From: Volvox africanus | Lineage: Eukaryota; Chlorophyta; Chlorophyceae; Chlamydomonadales; Volvocaceae | DNA: 64,000 nt | NCBI GenBank assembly: GCA_030268105.1 | Contig: BSDZ01000019.1 | Span: 2,481,501-2,545,500 of the forward strand | Reading direction: 5' to 3' | Part shown: piece by piece, positions 46,983 to 57,098 of the stretch | Numbering within the stretch: the stretch's first letter is position 1 | Layout: each line of letters starts with the position of its first letter | Translations under genes and position numbers: made by a program | Notes under the pieces: model-generated | What the model saw: only the letters and a program-made list of their open reading frames with translations | Told to the model about the DNA's origin: nothing | Database searches by the model: none

Positions 46983-47805
46983 TGTTGTGCTACGGTTCAT
47001 TTCCCGCCGACGCGTAGGTCGACGCGATCCTACGAGGCGAAGTGCTTTTGTGATGAACGCATTGCATATGAATGAATCTGCATGATATAAATGTATTCGT
47101 GTACATTTATATATGCATTTGGCATGTTGTCATTATCCATCGCGACATCGCATCATGGCAAATCCGCCTAGCATGCATGAAAGCCCGAAGCATGGAAGTG
47201 CGCATTATGCTCGTGCTACGAAACAATAAGTAATATTATCTGATATAATATTACTTCATTACAGCACACGTTGAGAGCGCCGCACTCGTCGCGATGCATG
47301 CCCTGCAACCGGATATCGTTATCCGGACCCTTGCATCATGCGAATGCCGGAAAGGCTTATACATTGTTATGCGTAGACATCGCCTAGACGCAGTAGGGTT
47401 GTCACATCTAGGATCGGCCTCCTGATGTGAATCATACGGCATTGCGATGCTGCGAGTATAACAGATGCGAGGACGGCTAAGCAAAAAAGACATTCGATAC
47501 CGGAGAACACTTGTGTGTTCTACATTACTATTACTATACGATATTCTACTTAGCCCGAGCTAAGCCTGAACTTCGCTAATCACCGCCGCGTGATGATTGC
47601 TTGCTTCCGGCGCTGACGGCGATTTCGTCCATTGCATCATTCCGATCTGTAAGACCGTAAGTTATATCTCTCTTGGTCTTGAAGTCTTCCGCTGTCTCTG
47701 TTTGCTCTCGCTTGCCTTGCTGTACTTGCAAGTGCTCGCGCATCGGTGTCGATAGTCTCCAGACGTGCAGATACTTATGAGCAAACGCGAACGAGAGGTA
47801 CAACA
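46983..47805 (+). repeat. 5' LTR of element 1
   Basis: It is identical to 53629-54451 except for four transitions. It contains a series of short perfect hairpins: 47013-47034, 47085-47112, 47228-47256, 47309-47326 and 47504-47521. Confidence 0.96.
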
Positions 47806-47808
47806 ATT

Positions 47809-47827
47809 TGGTATCGAGACAGGTTCG
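47809..47827 (+). promoter_or_regulatory. Primer-binding site of element 1
   Basis: TGGTATCGAGACAGGTTCG starts three bases after the 5' LTR. TGG pairs with the CCA tail of a tRNA. TGGTATC agrees with the initiator-Met type of PBS, but the next bases differ, so the primer tRNA is not settled. The same sequence, inverted, lies at about 63256-63274 in element 2. Confidence 0.75.
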
Positions 47828-47872
47828 TTGCCTAACTGTCTCTCTTTGTCTAATCGGAAGTAGGTTCTTTCT

Positions 47873-48306
47873 ATGGCGAGTTCCAGCGACGAACCACGAG
47901 GACCGCTAGATACTTTTGCCGAAGACTTAGGCCGCGCCGTTTTGGACGCCGCCGCTTCCGGTTTGTAATTGTTTAATTGCTTTTGTTTAGATTGCTGCAC
48001 TTGTTGTGTAAGTGTACGCTCTGAGTCGCAGGTAATCTCAGTGCACCGGCATTGCTTGCCGCGGCGACTGAGACCGGCGTTCGTCCGGACCAGTTGGCGA
48101 CTCTCATTGCCCAAACTACGGAGATCAGGACTCAGCTGGGCAATTACTTGCTGAGTTTGCTGAATCTTCTCAAGAGTACTGTCGGTAGGCTCACTGAATC
48201 GCTTTGTACTCTTGCCTTTGCGATAGAAGTCGGCTTCTATTACGCAAACCTAGGGTATCGTTTCGTGCTCCATGTCCGCGGAACACGACGATACGCCGCA
48301 CACTAG
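47873..48306 (+). CDS. Upstream ORF (ORF0) of element 1, apparently spliced
   Basis: An ATG at 47873 opens MASSSDEPRGPLDTFAEDLG and RAVLDAAAS, then meets a stop unless a 71-nt AT-rich intron (47961-48031, GTTTGT..CGCAG) is removed. Joined to 48032 it reads GNLSAPALLAAATETGVRPD and LATLIAQTTEIRTQLGNYLL, with a Leu-rich helix and a hydrophobic end, stopping at 48306. It overlaps the gag start by 35 nt in another frame. The same layout is kept in element 2 (63150-62774). The donor is weak, so splicing is inferred. It may instead be untranslated leader, or code for an N-terminal extension of Gag. Confidence 0.45.
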
Positions 48307-49507
48307 CCTAGCTAGCCAACCCGATTTCGTTGTAGCTGCTAGAGCGCCGGATAGAGGTCTTGAGACTGTTGGCGCGCGGGCCACTCAAGAGCCCTTTTTC
48401 CTTCAGACCCCTGCTCACTTAATTGTGCCGCATTCAGCAGTGAACACGAATATGGACAACACTGCTGGACCAAGGGTTCTGCCATTACCTCAAGCTCGAG
48501 GGCATGATGACATCCCTGAGGTGATGAGATTGTCGATTTCCGTTCCTAGGCTCAATATTTCGCTGACCGACAAGACACCAGGGCATAGCATAGCCGATGC
48601 AACTCGTGCGTACGTGCGAGACGCTAAAAAGTACCTCCAGGCTGTTCATGGTGGCCATAATGACGGTATCAGGTGTCTCTTCGTTGGTAACACCCTCGAG
48701 GGCGCAGCGAAGGACTGGTATCGCAATTGGACCAACGCCCGGGGCAACTATACTTTTGACGAGTTGGTCGCCGCTTTGCTCGCACGATTCGCTACTGAGG
48801 TTCAAGCACGCGATGTGGAAGCTCGTAAGGTTTTGGCAGCCGGTAGCTACCACATGCGTCGGGATGAAAATGTACCTGCGTACCAGTCACGCTTCGAAGC
48901 ACTTGTGACTCCCATTGCTGACCTCACTGAATCCGAGCGTGTCTTTTGGTTTAGGCGAGGCCTAACGAAACTTTTGGCTAAATGGTGCGCCACTGACTTG
49001 GTTGGAGCGCAGATCAAGTCGTATGACGTGTTGGTCGCTTTTGCTAAGGGCGCGGAGATACGACTCCTTGCCGGCGAGGAAGAAGTCAAGTCTGCCCCTC
49101 GTGCAAATGCCGTGCAAGTGCAGGATCCGCTTGGGGAAGCTGTGGCTCTCGACCAGGAACTCGGAGCGACCCGCCCCACGCCTACTGCCGCGACGCGACG
49201 CAGCAACGGGCAACGCAAGGCGCGCGGGGGCGCTAGCTCGGGTGTCCGTGGTACAGTAGGAGCAGGTCCGAGCTCGGACCCAGCTAGGAACAGGAAGCGT
49301 GGTGGTGCGCCGTCGTCGGCAGCCGCACAGCGTTCCGACCCCAACGCGAAGCGTACTCGTACGGACGACACATTTATGCCAAAATGGAATTGCAATCGTT
49401 CCGAATTCGAGCGTCGAAAATTGGCCAACGTTTGTCTACGGTGTGCGGAGAACCATTCCACGAAGGATTGCCCTCTAATGCCGCCGTTTGTACCTCAGCC
49501 GAAATAG
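48272..49507 (+). CDS. gag: Gag of element 1
   Basis: The 411-residue product forms the retrotransposon particle. The middle has the Ty3-type capsid pattern: RCLFVGNTLEGAAKDWYRNW, FDELVAALLARFATE and VPAYQSRFEALV. The C-terminus is basic (NRKRGGAPSS, NAKRTRTDD) and has a zinc knuckle CLRCAENHSTKDC, spaced C-X2-C-X3-H-X4-C, one residue shorter than the usual CCHC. The frame ends at a single TAG (49505-49507), and the pol frame continues directly in the same phase. Confidence 0.93.
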   Translation: MSAEHDDTPHTSLASQPDFVVAARAPDRGLETVGARATQEPFFLQTPAHLIVPHSAVNTNMDNTAGPRVLPLPQARGHDDIPEVMRLSISVPRLNISLTDKTPGHSIADATRAYVRDAKKYLQAVHGGHNDGIRCLFVGNTLEGAAKDWYRNWTNARGNYTFDELVAALLARFATEVQARDVEARKVLAAGSYHMRRDENVPAYQSRFEALVTPIADLTESERVFWFRRGLTKLLAKWCATDLVGAQIKSYDVLVAFAKGAEIRLLAGEEEVKSAPRANAVQVQDPLGEAVALDQELGATRPTPTAATRRSNGQRKARGGASSGVRGTVGAGPSSDPARNRKRGGAPSSAAAQRSDPNAKRTRTDDTFMPKWNCNRSEFERRKLANVCLRCAENHSTKDCPLMPPFVPQPK

Positions 49508-49546
49508 GGGCTTGCCCGGGTTCCTGTGGAGGGGGCACCACCCGGG
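49505..49546 (+). promoter_or_regulatory. Gag-pol UAG codon with downstream stem, candidate readthrough signal
   Basis: The codons are AAA TAG GGG CTT. Pol continues in the same frame with no other stop. Seven bases after the TAG, CCCGGGT (49515-49521) can pair with ACCCGGG (49540-49546), and the loop has an inner GTG/CAC pairing. The whole arrangement is identical in element 2 (around 61540-61583). Murine gammaretroviruses use UAG followed by G and a structured element after an 8-nt spacer. Confidence 0.6.
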
Positions 49547-52500
49547 ATTTCTGAACTAACGCGTGGTCGGTGGTCATCCTTACGGCCAGCCGTTAAGGCA
49601 TTGTTGCCTTGTGTACTTGGACACATCGAGCGAGTCATTGCACGACGCATCACGCTTGACGGACGCACGGGACTTCTCTGCTTCGACCCGTTGTGTAATT
49701 TGTTTACACCTCGCCGTCCCCTGTCGTCTATCGATCTGTCTAACCACGTGGTTTTGTTCATCCCCTCGTCTCTGCATGAGATGTCGGAACAGTTGGCCAT
49801 ATACAGGAGATGTAGGCGTCAATATCCAGGCACTGCCGCATGTGTATTACTCCCTGCTTTCTGTCGGCGCAAGGCAGAGGCATCGTTAAGGGGTATGCGG
49901 CATGTCCACCGGTTCGAGCCGGGCACCGTTTTGTTTAATGGTGTGGATTGGGAGGGTACGCTGGCTCCGTGGCCATGCCTATCCTACTCGGTTGACGTTT
50001 GGTACGAAGCTCCTGATGGGGGTGCCGTTGGTTACGGACCCGCCTTAAGTGCACTGACGTTGTCTGCTGGGCAGTCGCTCGTAGATAACCGTGTCCCTGT
50101 GGTTCAGATCGGTTTGAACGGCCGTACTCTGAAGGCACTTGTTGACACCGGTGCCAGCGACGACTTCATCTCTGTCGCAGAGGTGAACGCGCTGGGGTTG
50201 TCCCCAGAGTCGTCTGATTGTCCACAGGTTACCCTTGCTGACGGGGGTAAGCATCCCATCGTGGGCAGGATTACCCTTAGCCTATCGATAGGCCCTTTGC
50301 GTGTTGTGACCCGTCCGTACGTGCTGCAGGGCTTAGCAGAGACTGCACCGTACATAATGGGGTCGTCGACATTACGACAGTACCGCGCGCGCATCGACAT
50401 GGAGACCGCAACCCTGCATATGTGCAAGGGTACTCTGTCGATTAAGGTACCTTTCCTGTCGTTCGAACATGTCACACCAAAGGAGGGCGAAACTGAGGCG
50501 GTGCCTATGGTTAATTTCGCTGTGACCGCAATGGCCGCGCGAATCGAACCAGAGCTAGTCGGGCGTAAGGAGGCCGTCCGTTTGTTACGGAAGGGTGCCC
50601 ACGGACTGCTTTTAAGGCCGCGGGTGAGCTGTTGTGTCACCACCACGCAGATTTCTGCGGATCCTGAGGTTGAGGCCCTACTGTCGCAGTATGAGGACGT
50701 CTTTAAAGATATCCCTGGCCTACCACCTATGCGTCCTGTTGATCACACAATCCCTCTCATGCCTGGAGCGCAGCCTACAGCCCGGCCAATGTACAGGTTG
50801 AGTCCATTGGAACTGGACGAGGTGAAGCGCCAGGTGACGGATTTGCTCGCGAAGGGTATGATACGCCCCAGCACATCCCCGTATTCTGCACCGATTTTAT
50901 TTGTCGGTAAGAAGGATGGGACCTTGCGCATGTGCATCGATTACCGGGGGTTGAATGCGAATACGGTGAAAAATCGCTACCCTTTGCCACGCGTTGACGA
51001 CCTGTTGGATAAGCTGAAGGGCTCGGCTTATTTTTCCTCAATTGACTTACAACAGGGCTACAATCAGATTCGCATCGCTGCCTCTGATATCCCGAAAACC
51101 GCTTTTCGGACGCCCTTCGGTCACTTTGAGTATACGGTCCTATCGTTTGGTTTGACTAATGCCCCTGCGACGTTTCAGGCGGTTATGGACCGAATGCTTA
51201 GGCCGTTTATCGACAGGTTCGTTGTTTGCTACCTGGATGACATCTTGGTATATTCTAAGACGCGCGAGGAGCACTTGGAGCATCTGCGGCTCGTGCTCGA
51301 CGTTATGAGGCGGGAGCAATTGTTTGCTAAACGCGCCAAATGCTTTTGGGCGCAGCCTCAGGTGGAATATTTGGGCCACATTGTGTCGGCCACCGGTGTG
51401 AAGATGGACCCGCGGAAGGTCGCCGTGGTTCGCGATTGGCCCGCGCCTCAGAACCTCACGGAGCTGCGTAAGTTCCTTGGCTTGACCAATTATTTCCGAA
51501 AGTTCATTGAAAAATATTCCATCATTGCGGCCCCGCTTACTAACTTAACTCGCAAAGGCGTTTTCGTTTCGCTCGAGTCGTGGACGTCGCAATGCCAGCG
51601 GGCATTCGAAGAGCTCAAACGAATCATTGCCGAAGATGTCACCCTTGCATTCCCTGATTACTCGTTGCCATTTCGTGTTGAGGTAGTGTCTGATGCCTCA
51701 ATATTTGGAAGCGGCGCTGTATTGTTACAGGAAGGGCGACCAATCGCCTTCACGAGTAAGAAATTTTCTGGTGCGGAGATTCGCTACACCACCGGGGAAC
51801 AGGAGCTTCTGGCCGTGCTGCATGCTTTAAAGGAATGGCGCTGTTACCTTGAGGGACGCCCGTTTACTTTAAAGACTGACCACAAGCCCCTAACGTTTTT
51901 GCAAAGCGTTCCGACGTTGAACCGCCATCAAGCTAGGTGGATGGAATATCTAGCTAGGTTCAACTGCACCTGGGAGTATATTTCTGGTAAATTGAATATT
52001 GCCGATGCTCTCAGTCGACATCCGTCGCTACACGCTGCAATTTTGGCAGCGCCCGTCGTGCGGCCGCGTAGCGAGGAGGTTCCGATCGCGACGGACCTCG
52101 CGGAGCGGTTGAAGGTTGCCTACAACGCAGACGCCTGGTGCGCGGACCCGGCTAATGTAGAAAACCTTCGCAAGCAGAATGGCCTTTGGCTACGGACGGA
52201 GGGTGCAGCTACGCAAATCGTCGTTCCGAACGACGACGCGCTACGCTACGACATCCTTGCGCGGTTCCACGAGGACCCGTTAGCAGGACACCCTGGTAGC
52301 AAGCGATTGATCGACTTGGTGCAACGTTCCTTTTGGTGGCCTCGTTTGGCTAAGGATGCGGCGAACTTCGTCCAGACATGCAGTCTGTGCCAGCGCAATA
52401 AGGCTTTGTCCGGTAAGGGCCATGGGTTGTTGCAACCGTTGCCTGTCCCGGATGCGCCTTGGGAAAGTGTTTCCATGGACTTCGTAGTCGCGCTGCCCAA

Positions 52501-53569
52501 AACTGAGGGGGGATACGATGCGGTGTTCGTAATGGTCGATCGTCTGACTAAGATGGTTCACCTAGCACCATGCACATCATCCTGCACGGCTGAGCAAACC
52601 GCACGTTTGTTTTTCGATAATGTGGTTCGGTTACACGGGATTCCCAAAAATGTGATCTCGGACCGCGGTGGACAGTTCACGTCTAAGTTTTGGGAAGCGC
52701 TCTGCAAACTAGTTGGCATGCGCGTCAACCTGAGCACGGCGTATCACCCGCAGACTGATGGTCAAACCGAACGCACAAACCGCACGTTGGGTGATATGTT
52801 GCGCAATTATGCTGGTCGCACACCACTCGTCTGGGATACGTATTTGACTGCGGCAGAATTCACGCTTAACAACGCTGTTAACCGCTCTACAGGCAAAAGT
52901 CCGTTCTTTCTTAACTACGGATTTCATCCCGCGCTACCCGTGTGGCGTGAGTTGGAAGTGAACGTGCCTGCTGCTAAACTTTTTGCCAAGTCTTTTATGT
53001 CCCGAATCACAGACGCGAAGTCGTGTTTGGACGCGGCGCAGCAACGAACGACGGAATACTATAACAAATCTAAGCAGGATGTGACGTTTTCGGAAGGGCA
53101 ACTCGTGTTGCTAAGCACCAAGAACTTGCGTTCCTTGGCCGACGGATCCCGAAAACTCTTACCCCGCTGGATTGGTCCGTATCCTGTCGTGCGCATGGTT
53201 GGGAATGTGGCTGTGGAGCTTGCATTGCCCACTGATATGACCATTCACCCCACGTTTCACGTATCGCTTGTTCGTCCGTATCGTAGTACGGAACCCGTCC
53301 CTGAGCCTGCTAACGCCCCCGCAGCGATCGAACCAGTTCCCGAGACCTGGATCGCTGGTAAACAGAAGTTTTACGATGTGGAGCGGGTGTTAGATTATCG
53401 CGCGCGTCGTGTGGGCCGACACCGACGTAAGCGAACAATACACGAGTACTTGGTTAAGTGGACAGGGTATACCGACGAGCACAACTCATGGGAACCGGCA
53501 CGCAACTTCTCACAGGACATGAAACCCCTGCTCGAAGAAACCCGCAAACGTGCCACACAAGCCCAATGA
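49508..53569 (+). CDS. pol: Pol polyprotein of element 1 (PR-RT-RNase H-IN-chromodomain)
   Basis: The frame runs open from after the UAG to TGA at 53569. Counting from the GTG at 49526 it has 1,347 residues. The protease is VDTGAS at 206-211. RT has [29 protein letters not shown] and YLDD at 569-572. RNase H carries [15 protein letters not shown]. Integrase has the zinc region ([19 protein letters not shown]) and the D,D35E triad Asp985 (SMDFV), Asp1046 (SDRGGQF) and Glu1082 (QTERTN). The C-terminus from about 1279 is a chromodomain: [31 protein letters not shown]. The first about 200 residues before the protease show no known domain. All catalytic residues are intact. Confidence 0.96.
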   Translation, partial: GLARVPVEGAPPGISELTRGRWSSLRPAVKALLPCVLGHIERVIARRITLDGRTGLLCFDPLCNLFTPRRPLSSIDLSNHVVLFIPSSLHEMSEQLAIYRRCRRQYPGTAACVLLPAFCRRKAEASLRGMRHVHRFEPGTVLFNGVDWEGTLAPWPCLSYSVDVWYEAPDGGAVGYGPALSALTLSAGQSLVDNRVPVVQIGLNGRTLKALVDTGASDDFISVAEVNALGLSPESSDCPQVTLADGGKHPIVGRITLSLSIGPLRVVTRPYVLQGLAETAPYIMGSSTLRQYRARIDMETATLHMCKGTLSIKVPFLSFEHVTPKEGETEAVPMVNFAVTAMAARIEPELVGRKEAVRLLRKGAHGLLLRPRVSCCVTTTQISADPEVEALLSQYEDVFKDIPGLPPMRPVDHTIPLMPGAQPTARPMYRLSPLELDEVKRQVTDLLAKGMIRPSTSPYSAPILFVGKKDGTLRMCIDYRGLNANTVKNRYPLPRVDDLLDKLKGSAYFSSIDLQQGYNQIRIAASDIPKTAFRTPFGHFEYTVLSFGLTNAPATFQAVMDRMLRPFIDRFVVCYLDDILVYSKTREEHLEHLRLVLDVMRREQLFAKRAKCFWAQPQVEYLGHIVSATGVKMDPRKVAVVRDWPAPQNLTELRKFLGLTNYFRKFIEKYSIIAAPLTNLTRKGVFVSLESWTSQCQRAFEELKRIIAEDVTLAFPDYSLPFRVEVVSDASIFGSGAVLLQEGRPIAFTSKKFSGAEIRYTTGEQELLAVLHALKEWRCYLEGRPFTLKTDHKPLTFLQSVPTLNRHQARWMEYLARFNCTWEYISGKLNIADALSRHPSLHAAILAAPVVRPRSEEVPIATDLAERLKVAYNADAWCADPANVENLRKQNGLWLRTEGAATQIVVPNDDALRYDILARFHEDPLAGHPGSKRLIDLVQRSFWWPRLAKDAANFVQTCSLCQRNKALSGKGHGLLQPLPVPDAPWESVSMDFVVALPKTEGGYDAVFVMVDRLTKMVHLAPCTSSCTAEQTARLFFDNVVRLHGIPKNVISDRGGQFTSKFWEALCKLVGMRVNLSTAYHPQTDGQTERTNRTLGDMLRNYAGRTPLVWDTYLTAAEFTLNNAVNRSTGKSPFFLNYGFHPALPVWRELEVNVPAAKLFAKSFMSRITDAKSCLDAAQQRTTEYYNKSKQDVTFSEGQLVLLSTKNLRSLADGSRKLLPRWIGPYPVVRMVGNVAVELALPTDMTIHPTFHVSLVRPYRSTEPVPEPANAPAAIEPVPETWIAGKQKFYDVERVLDYRARRVGRHRRKRTIHEYLVKWTGYTDEHNSWEPARNFSQDMKPLLEETRKRATQAQ

Positions 53570-53611
53570 CCCCTGCAGTCGATGCTGTATGATGCAGCGA
53601 GGACGCTGCAT

Positions 53612-53627
53612 ACGGGAGGGGGGATAA
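53612..53627 (+). promoter_or_regulatory. Polypurine tract of element 1
   Basis: GGGAGGGGGGATAA stands directly before the 3' LTR (TGTTGT at 53629) and would prime plus-strand DNA synthesis. The same tract, inverted, precedes the LTR of element 3 (about 55284-55299). Confidence 0.85.
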
Positions 53628-53628
53628 T

Positions 53629-54451
53629 TGTTGTGCTACGGTTCATTTCCCGCCGACGCGTAGGTCGACGCGATCCTACGAGGCGAAGTGCTTTTGTGAT
53701 GAACGCATTGCATATGAATGAATCTGCATGATATAAATGTATTCGTGTACATTTATATATGCATTTGGCATGTTGTCATTATCCATCGCGACATCGCATC
53801 ATGGCAAATCCGCCTAGCATGCATGAAAGCCCGAAGTATGGAAGTGCGCATTATGCTCGTGCTACGAAACAATAAGTAATATTATCTGATATAATATTAC
53901 TTCATTACAGCACACGTTGAGAGCGCCGCACTCGTCGCGATGCATGCCCTGCAACCGGATATCGTTATCCGGACCCTTGCATCATGCGAATGCCGGAAAG
54001 GCTTATACGTTGTTATGCGTAGACATCGCCTAGACGCAGTAGGGTTGTCACATCTAGGATCGGCCTCCTGATGTGAATCATACGGCATTGCGATGCTGCG
54101 AGTATAACAGATGCGAGGACGGCTAAGCAAAAAAGACATTCGATACCGGAGAACACTTGTGTGTTCTACATTACTATTACTATACGATATTCTACTTAGC
54201 CTGAGCTAAGCCTGAACTTCGCTAATCACCGCCGCGTGATGATTGCTCGCTTCCGGCGCTGACGGCGATTTCGTCCATTGCATCATTCCGATCTGTAAGA
54301 CCGTAAGTTATATCTCTCTTGGTCTTGAAGTCTTCCGCTGTCTCTGTTTGCTCTCGCTTGCCTTGCTGTACTTGCAAGTGCTCGCGCATCGGTGTCGATA
54401 GTCTCCAGACGTGCAGATACTTATGAGCAAACGCGAACGAGAGGTACAACA
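53629..54451 (+). repeat. 3' LTR of element 1
   Basis: TGTTGT..ACAACA, 823 bp, followed by the CGCGG duplication at 54452-54456. Confidence 0.96.
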
Positions 54452-54475
54452 CGCGGAATGTGAACCACTGTAAGA

Positions 54476-55277
54476 TGTTGTATCCTTCCTTCTTCAACCA
54501 TGCACTGAATCTGCACGTCTGAATGTTAGCTAAGTATACACCAAGCTTACGAACAGCAAGGCGATCCAATGCTAGGAAAGTGACAGCGGAAGACTCAATG
54601 ATAAGGAAAGATTCAACTTACAATAGTCTTCGTTACAAATGCGTAGTCGGCCATCAGACCCCGCGGGCAATGTTCATCACACGGCTGGGAATGCTATGCT
54701 GAAATAGCTCAGGCCGAATATAAATGTATATAACGTATGTATGCGAATTAGGTAGAGTTAAGTACACGGGTACTTAGTCCAAAGTAGCATCGAGCCGACT
54801 TCGGTCTCTAGGCGGCCGTCCTCGCACCTATCACGTCATGATACCGATGTGCAGTACAGGTCTCACTGGATTCCGATCTCAAGTGTGAGTACCTTCTTAG
54901 CACTGTTCTAAATATCGTGTCATCCGTGATATTAATGGATGCAGTGCATGCAATATGCAAAGGTCCGAATATCGATATTCGGTTGCCGACCCAACCATCA
55001 CGATCGTCGCATTCTCGCATACGTGTATGGTTTATGATGTAAATGAGGTAATAATATTTAAAGTATTATTACGTGATATAATATGCCAATGGATAAATCG
55101 CGCGTTAATTATCAGCCTCGAGTCAAACAGCGCGATATCGTAGATGATAATGCAGCATGCCTGATTAGCTAGATATACTTGAGTATATCATGCTAATATG
55201 ATTGTATTATGCTTCATAATGCTCGAATGAATTGCGGCCTACTTCGGTGCAAACGGTGATCGAACCGGTGTACAACA
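54476..55277 (-). repeat. 3' LTR of element 3 (diverged family member)
   Basis: On the minus strand it begins TGTTGTACACC at 55277, right after a polypurine tract, and ends in ACAACA at 54476. Length is 802 bp. Most of it is too diverged from the LTRs of elements 1 and 2 to align by eye, but the TCCGAATATCGATATTCGGT hairpin (54964-54983) and a TAATAATA palindrome (about 55046-55070) stand in comparable places. Confidence 0.75.
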
Positions 55278-55336
55278 ACTATCCCCCCTCCCGTATGCAG
55301 CATCCTCGCTGCATTGGACAGCATCGACCGCAGAGA

Positions 55337-57098
55337 TCATTGGGTCTGCGTGGCACGTAGGCGAGCTTCCTCCAATAGGGGCTTCATTTCCGGCGAGAAG
55401 TTACGCATCGGCTCCCATGAATTATGCTCGCTAGAATAGCCAATCCATTTGACCAGATACTCGTGCACCTTCCACTTTCATCGTTGTCGACCTATACGAC
55501 GAACTCGATAATCCAGTATTCGCTCCACATCATACACTTTTTGCTTGCCTGCGATCCAGGTCTCGGGACCGGGGTCCATTACTGCAGGGGCATCGGTGTC
55601 ATTTGTAACGGGCGTCGTGCCGCAATAAGGGTGGATGAGTGAAATATGAAATGTGGGATGGATATTCATGTCAGAGGGTAGGGATAGCTCCACAGCTACA
55701 TTCCCTACCATGTGAACAACGGGATATGGACCAATCCAGCGAGGTAGCAATTTACGGGAACCGTCGGCGAGTGAACGCAAGTTCTTAGTGCTCAATAATA
55801 CCATTTGTCCCACCGAAAATGTTACGTCTCGTTTGGATTTATTATAATAGTCCGTCGTCCGTTGTTGTGCCGCGTCCAAACATGCCTTCGCGTCTGTCAT
55901 GCGGGATAGGAACGACTTGGCAAAGGTTTTAGCCGCAGGGATATTTATCTCCAATTCTCGCCACACGGGTAGCGCAGGATGGAATCCATAATTCAGAAAG
56001 AAAGGGCTTTGACCTGTAGAGTGGTTAACAGCGTTGTTAAGCGTGAATTCTGCCGAAGTCAGAAATGTATCCCAAACAGAGGGTGTGCATCCCACGAAAT
56101 TTTGTAACATATCGCCCAATGTGTGGTTTGTGCGTTCAGTTTGCCCATCGGATTGTGGATGATATGCTGTGCTCAAATGAACGCGCATGCCAACGAGTTG
56201 ACATAGCGCTTCCCAAAACTTAGACGTGAATTGACCACCGCAATTGGATATCACATTTTTAGGAACGCCATGCAATCGTACCACGTTATCGAAAAATAAT
56301 CGTGCTGTTTGCTCAGCGGTGCAAGACGAGGTGCAGGGGACTAAGTGAACCATCTTGGTCAACCGATCGACCCTAACGAACACCAAGTCGTATCCCCCCT
56401 CAGTTTTGGGCAGCGTGAATACGAAGTTCATTGAAACACTTTCCCAAGGGGCATCTGGAATAGGTAAAGGTTGTAATAAACCCTGGCCCTTACCGGATAG
56501 TGCTTTATTGTGCTGGCATAAACTGCACCTTTGCACGAAGTTTTCCGCAACCTTCACCACGCACGGCCACCAGAGCGAGCATCATACGAGCTCTGTCAGA
56601 CGCGTACTTCCAGGATGTCCTGCTAACGGGTCCTCATGGAACCGCGCAAGAATATCGTAGCGCAAAGCGTCATCGTTCGGTACGACGATTTGTGTGATCG
56701 AGCCATCCTTCCATAGCCACAAATCGTTGCGCTTGTGCAAATGTTCCACATTACTTGGTGAAACAAACCATGGATCAGCCTGATACGCCATCTTGAGTCG
56801 TTGCACGAGATCCGTTGCCATCGGCACCTCCTGACTGCGCGAATGAGTAACCGGCGCTGCCAGAATCGCAGCATGTAATGATGGATGTCGACTAAGGGTG
56901 TCAGCAATATTAATTCTGCCAGCGATATACTCCCACATACAGTCGAAACGAGACAGATATTCCATCCACCAGGCTTGTCATCAGTTAAGCGTGGGGACAC
57001 TCTGCAAGAATGTCAGTGGTTTGTGGTCGGTCTTCAGTGTAAAAGGGCGGCCTTTGAGGTAACAGCGCCACTCCTTCAAAGCATGTAGAGCCGCCAAC
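55337..57098 (-). pseudogene. Element 3: pol remnant (RNase H, integrase, chromodomain)
   Basis: The minus strand reads [78 protein letters not shown] through to the chromodomain HEYLVKWIGYSSEHNSWEPM and TGA at 55337-55339. Three internal stops are seen: after VPTLN (near 56981), after TELV (near 56582) and after GRQR (near 55478). The integrase has lost both catalytic aspartates: SMNFV (codon 56426-56428) and ISNCGGQF (codon 56243-56245). Its left, 5' part is cut off at 57098 by the insertion of element 2. It is clearly an old, dead copy. Confidence 0.85.

Larger units (their letters stand above)
46983..54451 (+). mobile_element. Element 1: complete Ty3/chromovirus LTR retrotransposon
   Basis: The 7,469-bp element has LTRs 46983-47805 and 53629-54451, each 823 bp, beginning TGTTGT and ending ACAACA. 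I counted four differences between them, all transitions, so insertion was recent. It has a primer-binding site, an upstream ORF, gag, pol with protease, RT, RNase H, integrase and a C-terminal chromodomain, a polypurine tract and a 5-bp target duplication. All ORFs are open, so it could be active. The chromodomain places it among the chromoviruses, which often target chromatin marked by histone methylation. Confidence 0.96.

Noticed and set aside
49505..49507. Reassigned stop codon (UAG as sense), suggested by UAG in gag-pol, UAG inside the DUS1-like gene and UAA in the transposase
   Set aside because: Intact host genes end normally with TGA (Dof, DNAI4) or TAA (Tubby-like, bS6, transportin), and their exons contain no internal UAG or UAA. 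The DUS1-like and transposase stops occur in sequences with other damage.
49580..52927. Many antisense frames along pol (for example 50104-50646)
   Set aside because: They are shadows of the highly biased pol coding frame and disappear or change in the same way in element 2.
47251..54139. Pairs of minus-strand frames of 80 and 76-115 codons inside the LTRs of element 1
   Set aside because: They lie on the antisense strand of non-coding LTR, are repeated only because the LTRs are repeated, and resemble no protein.
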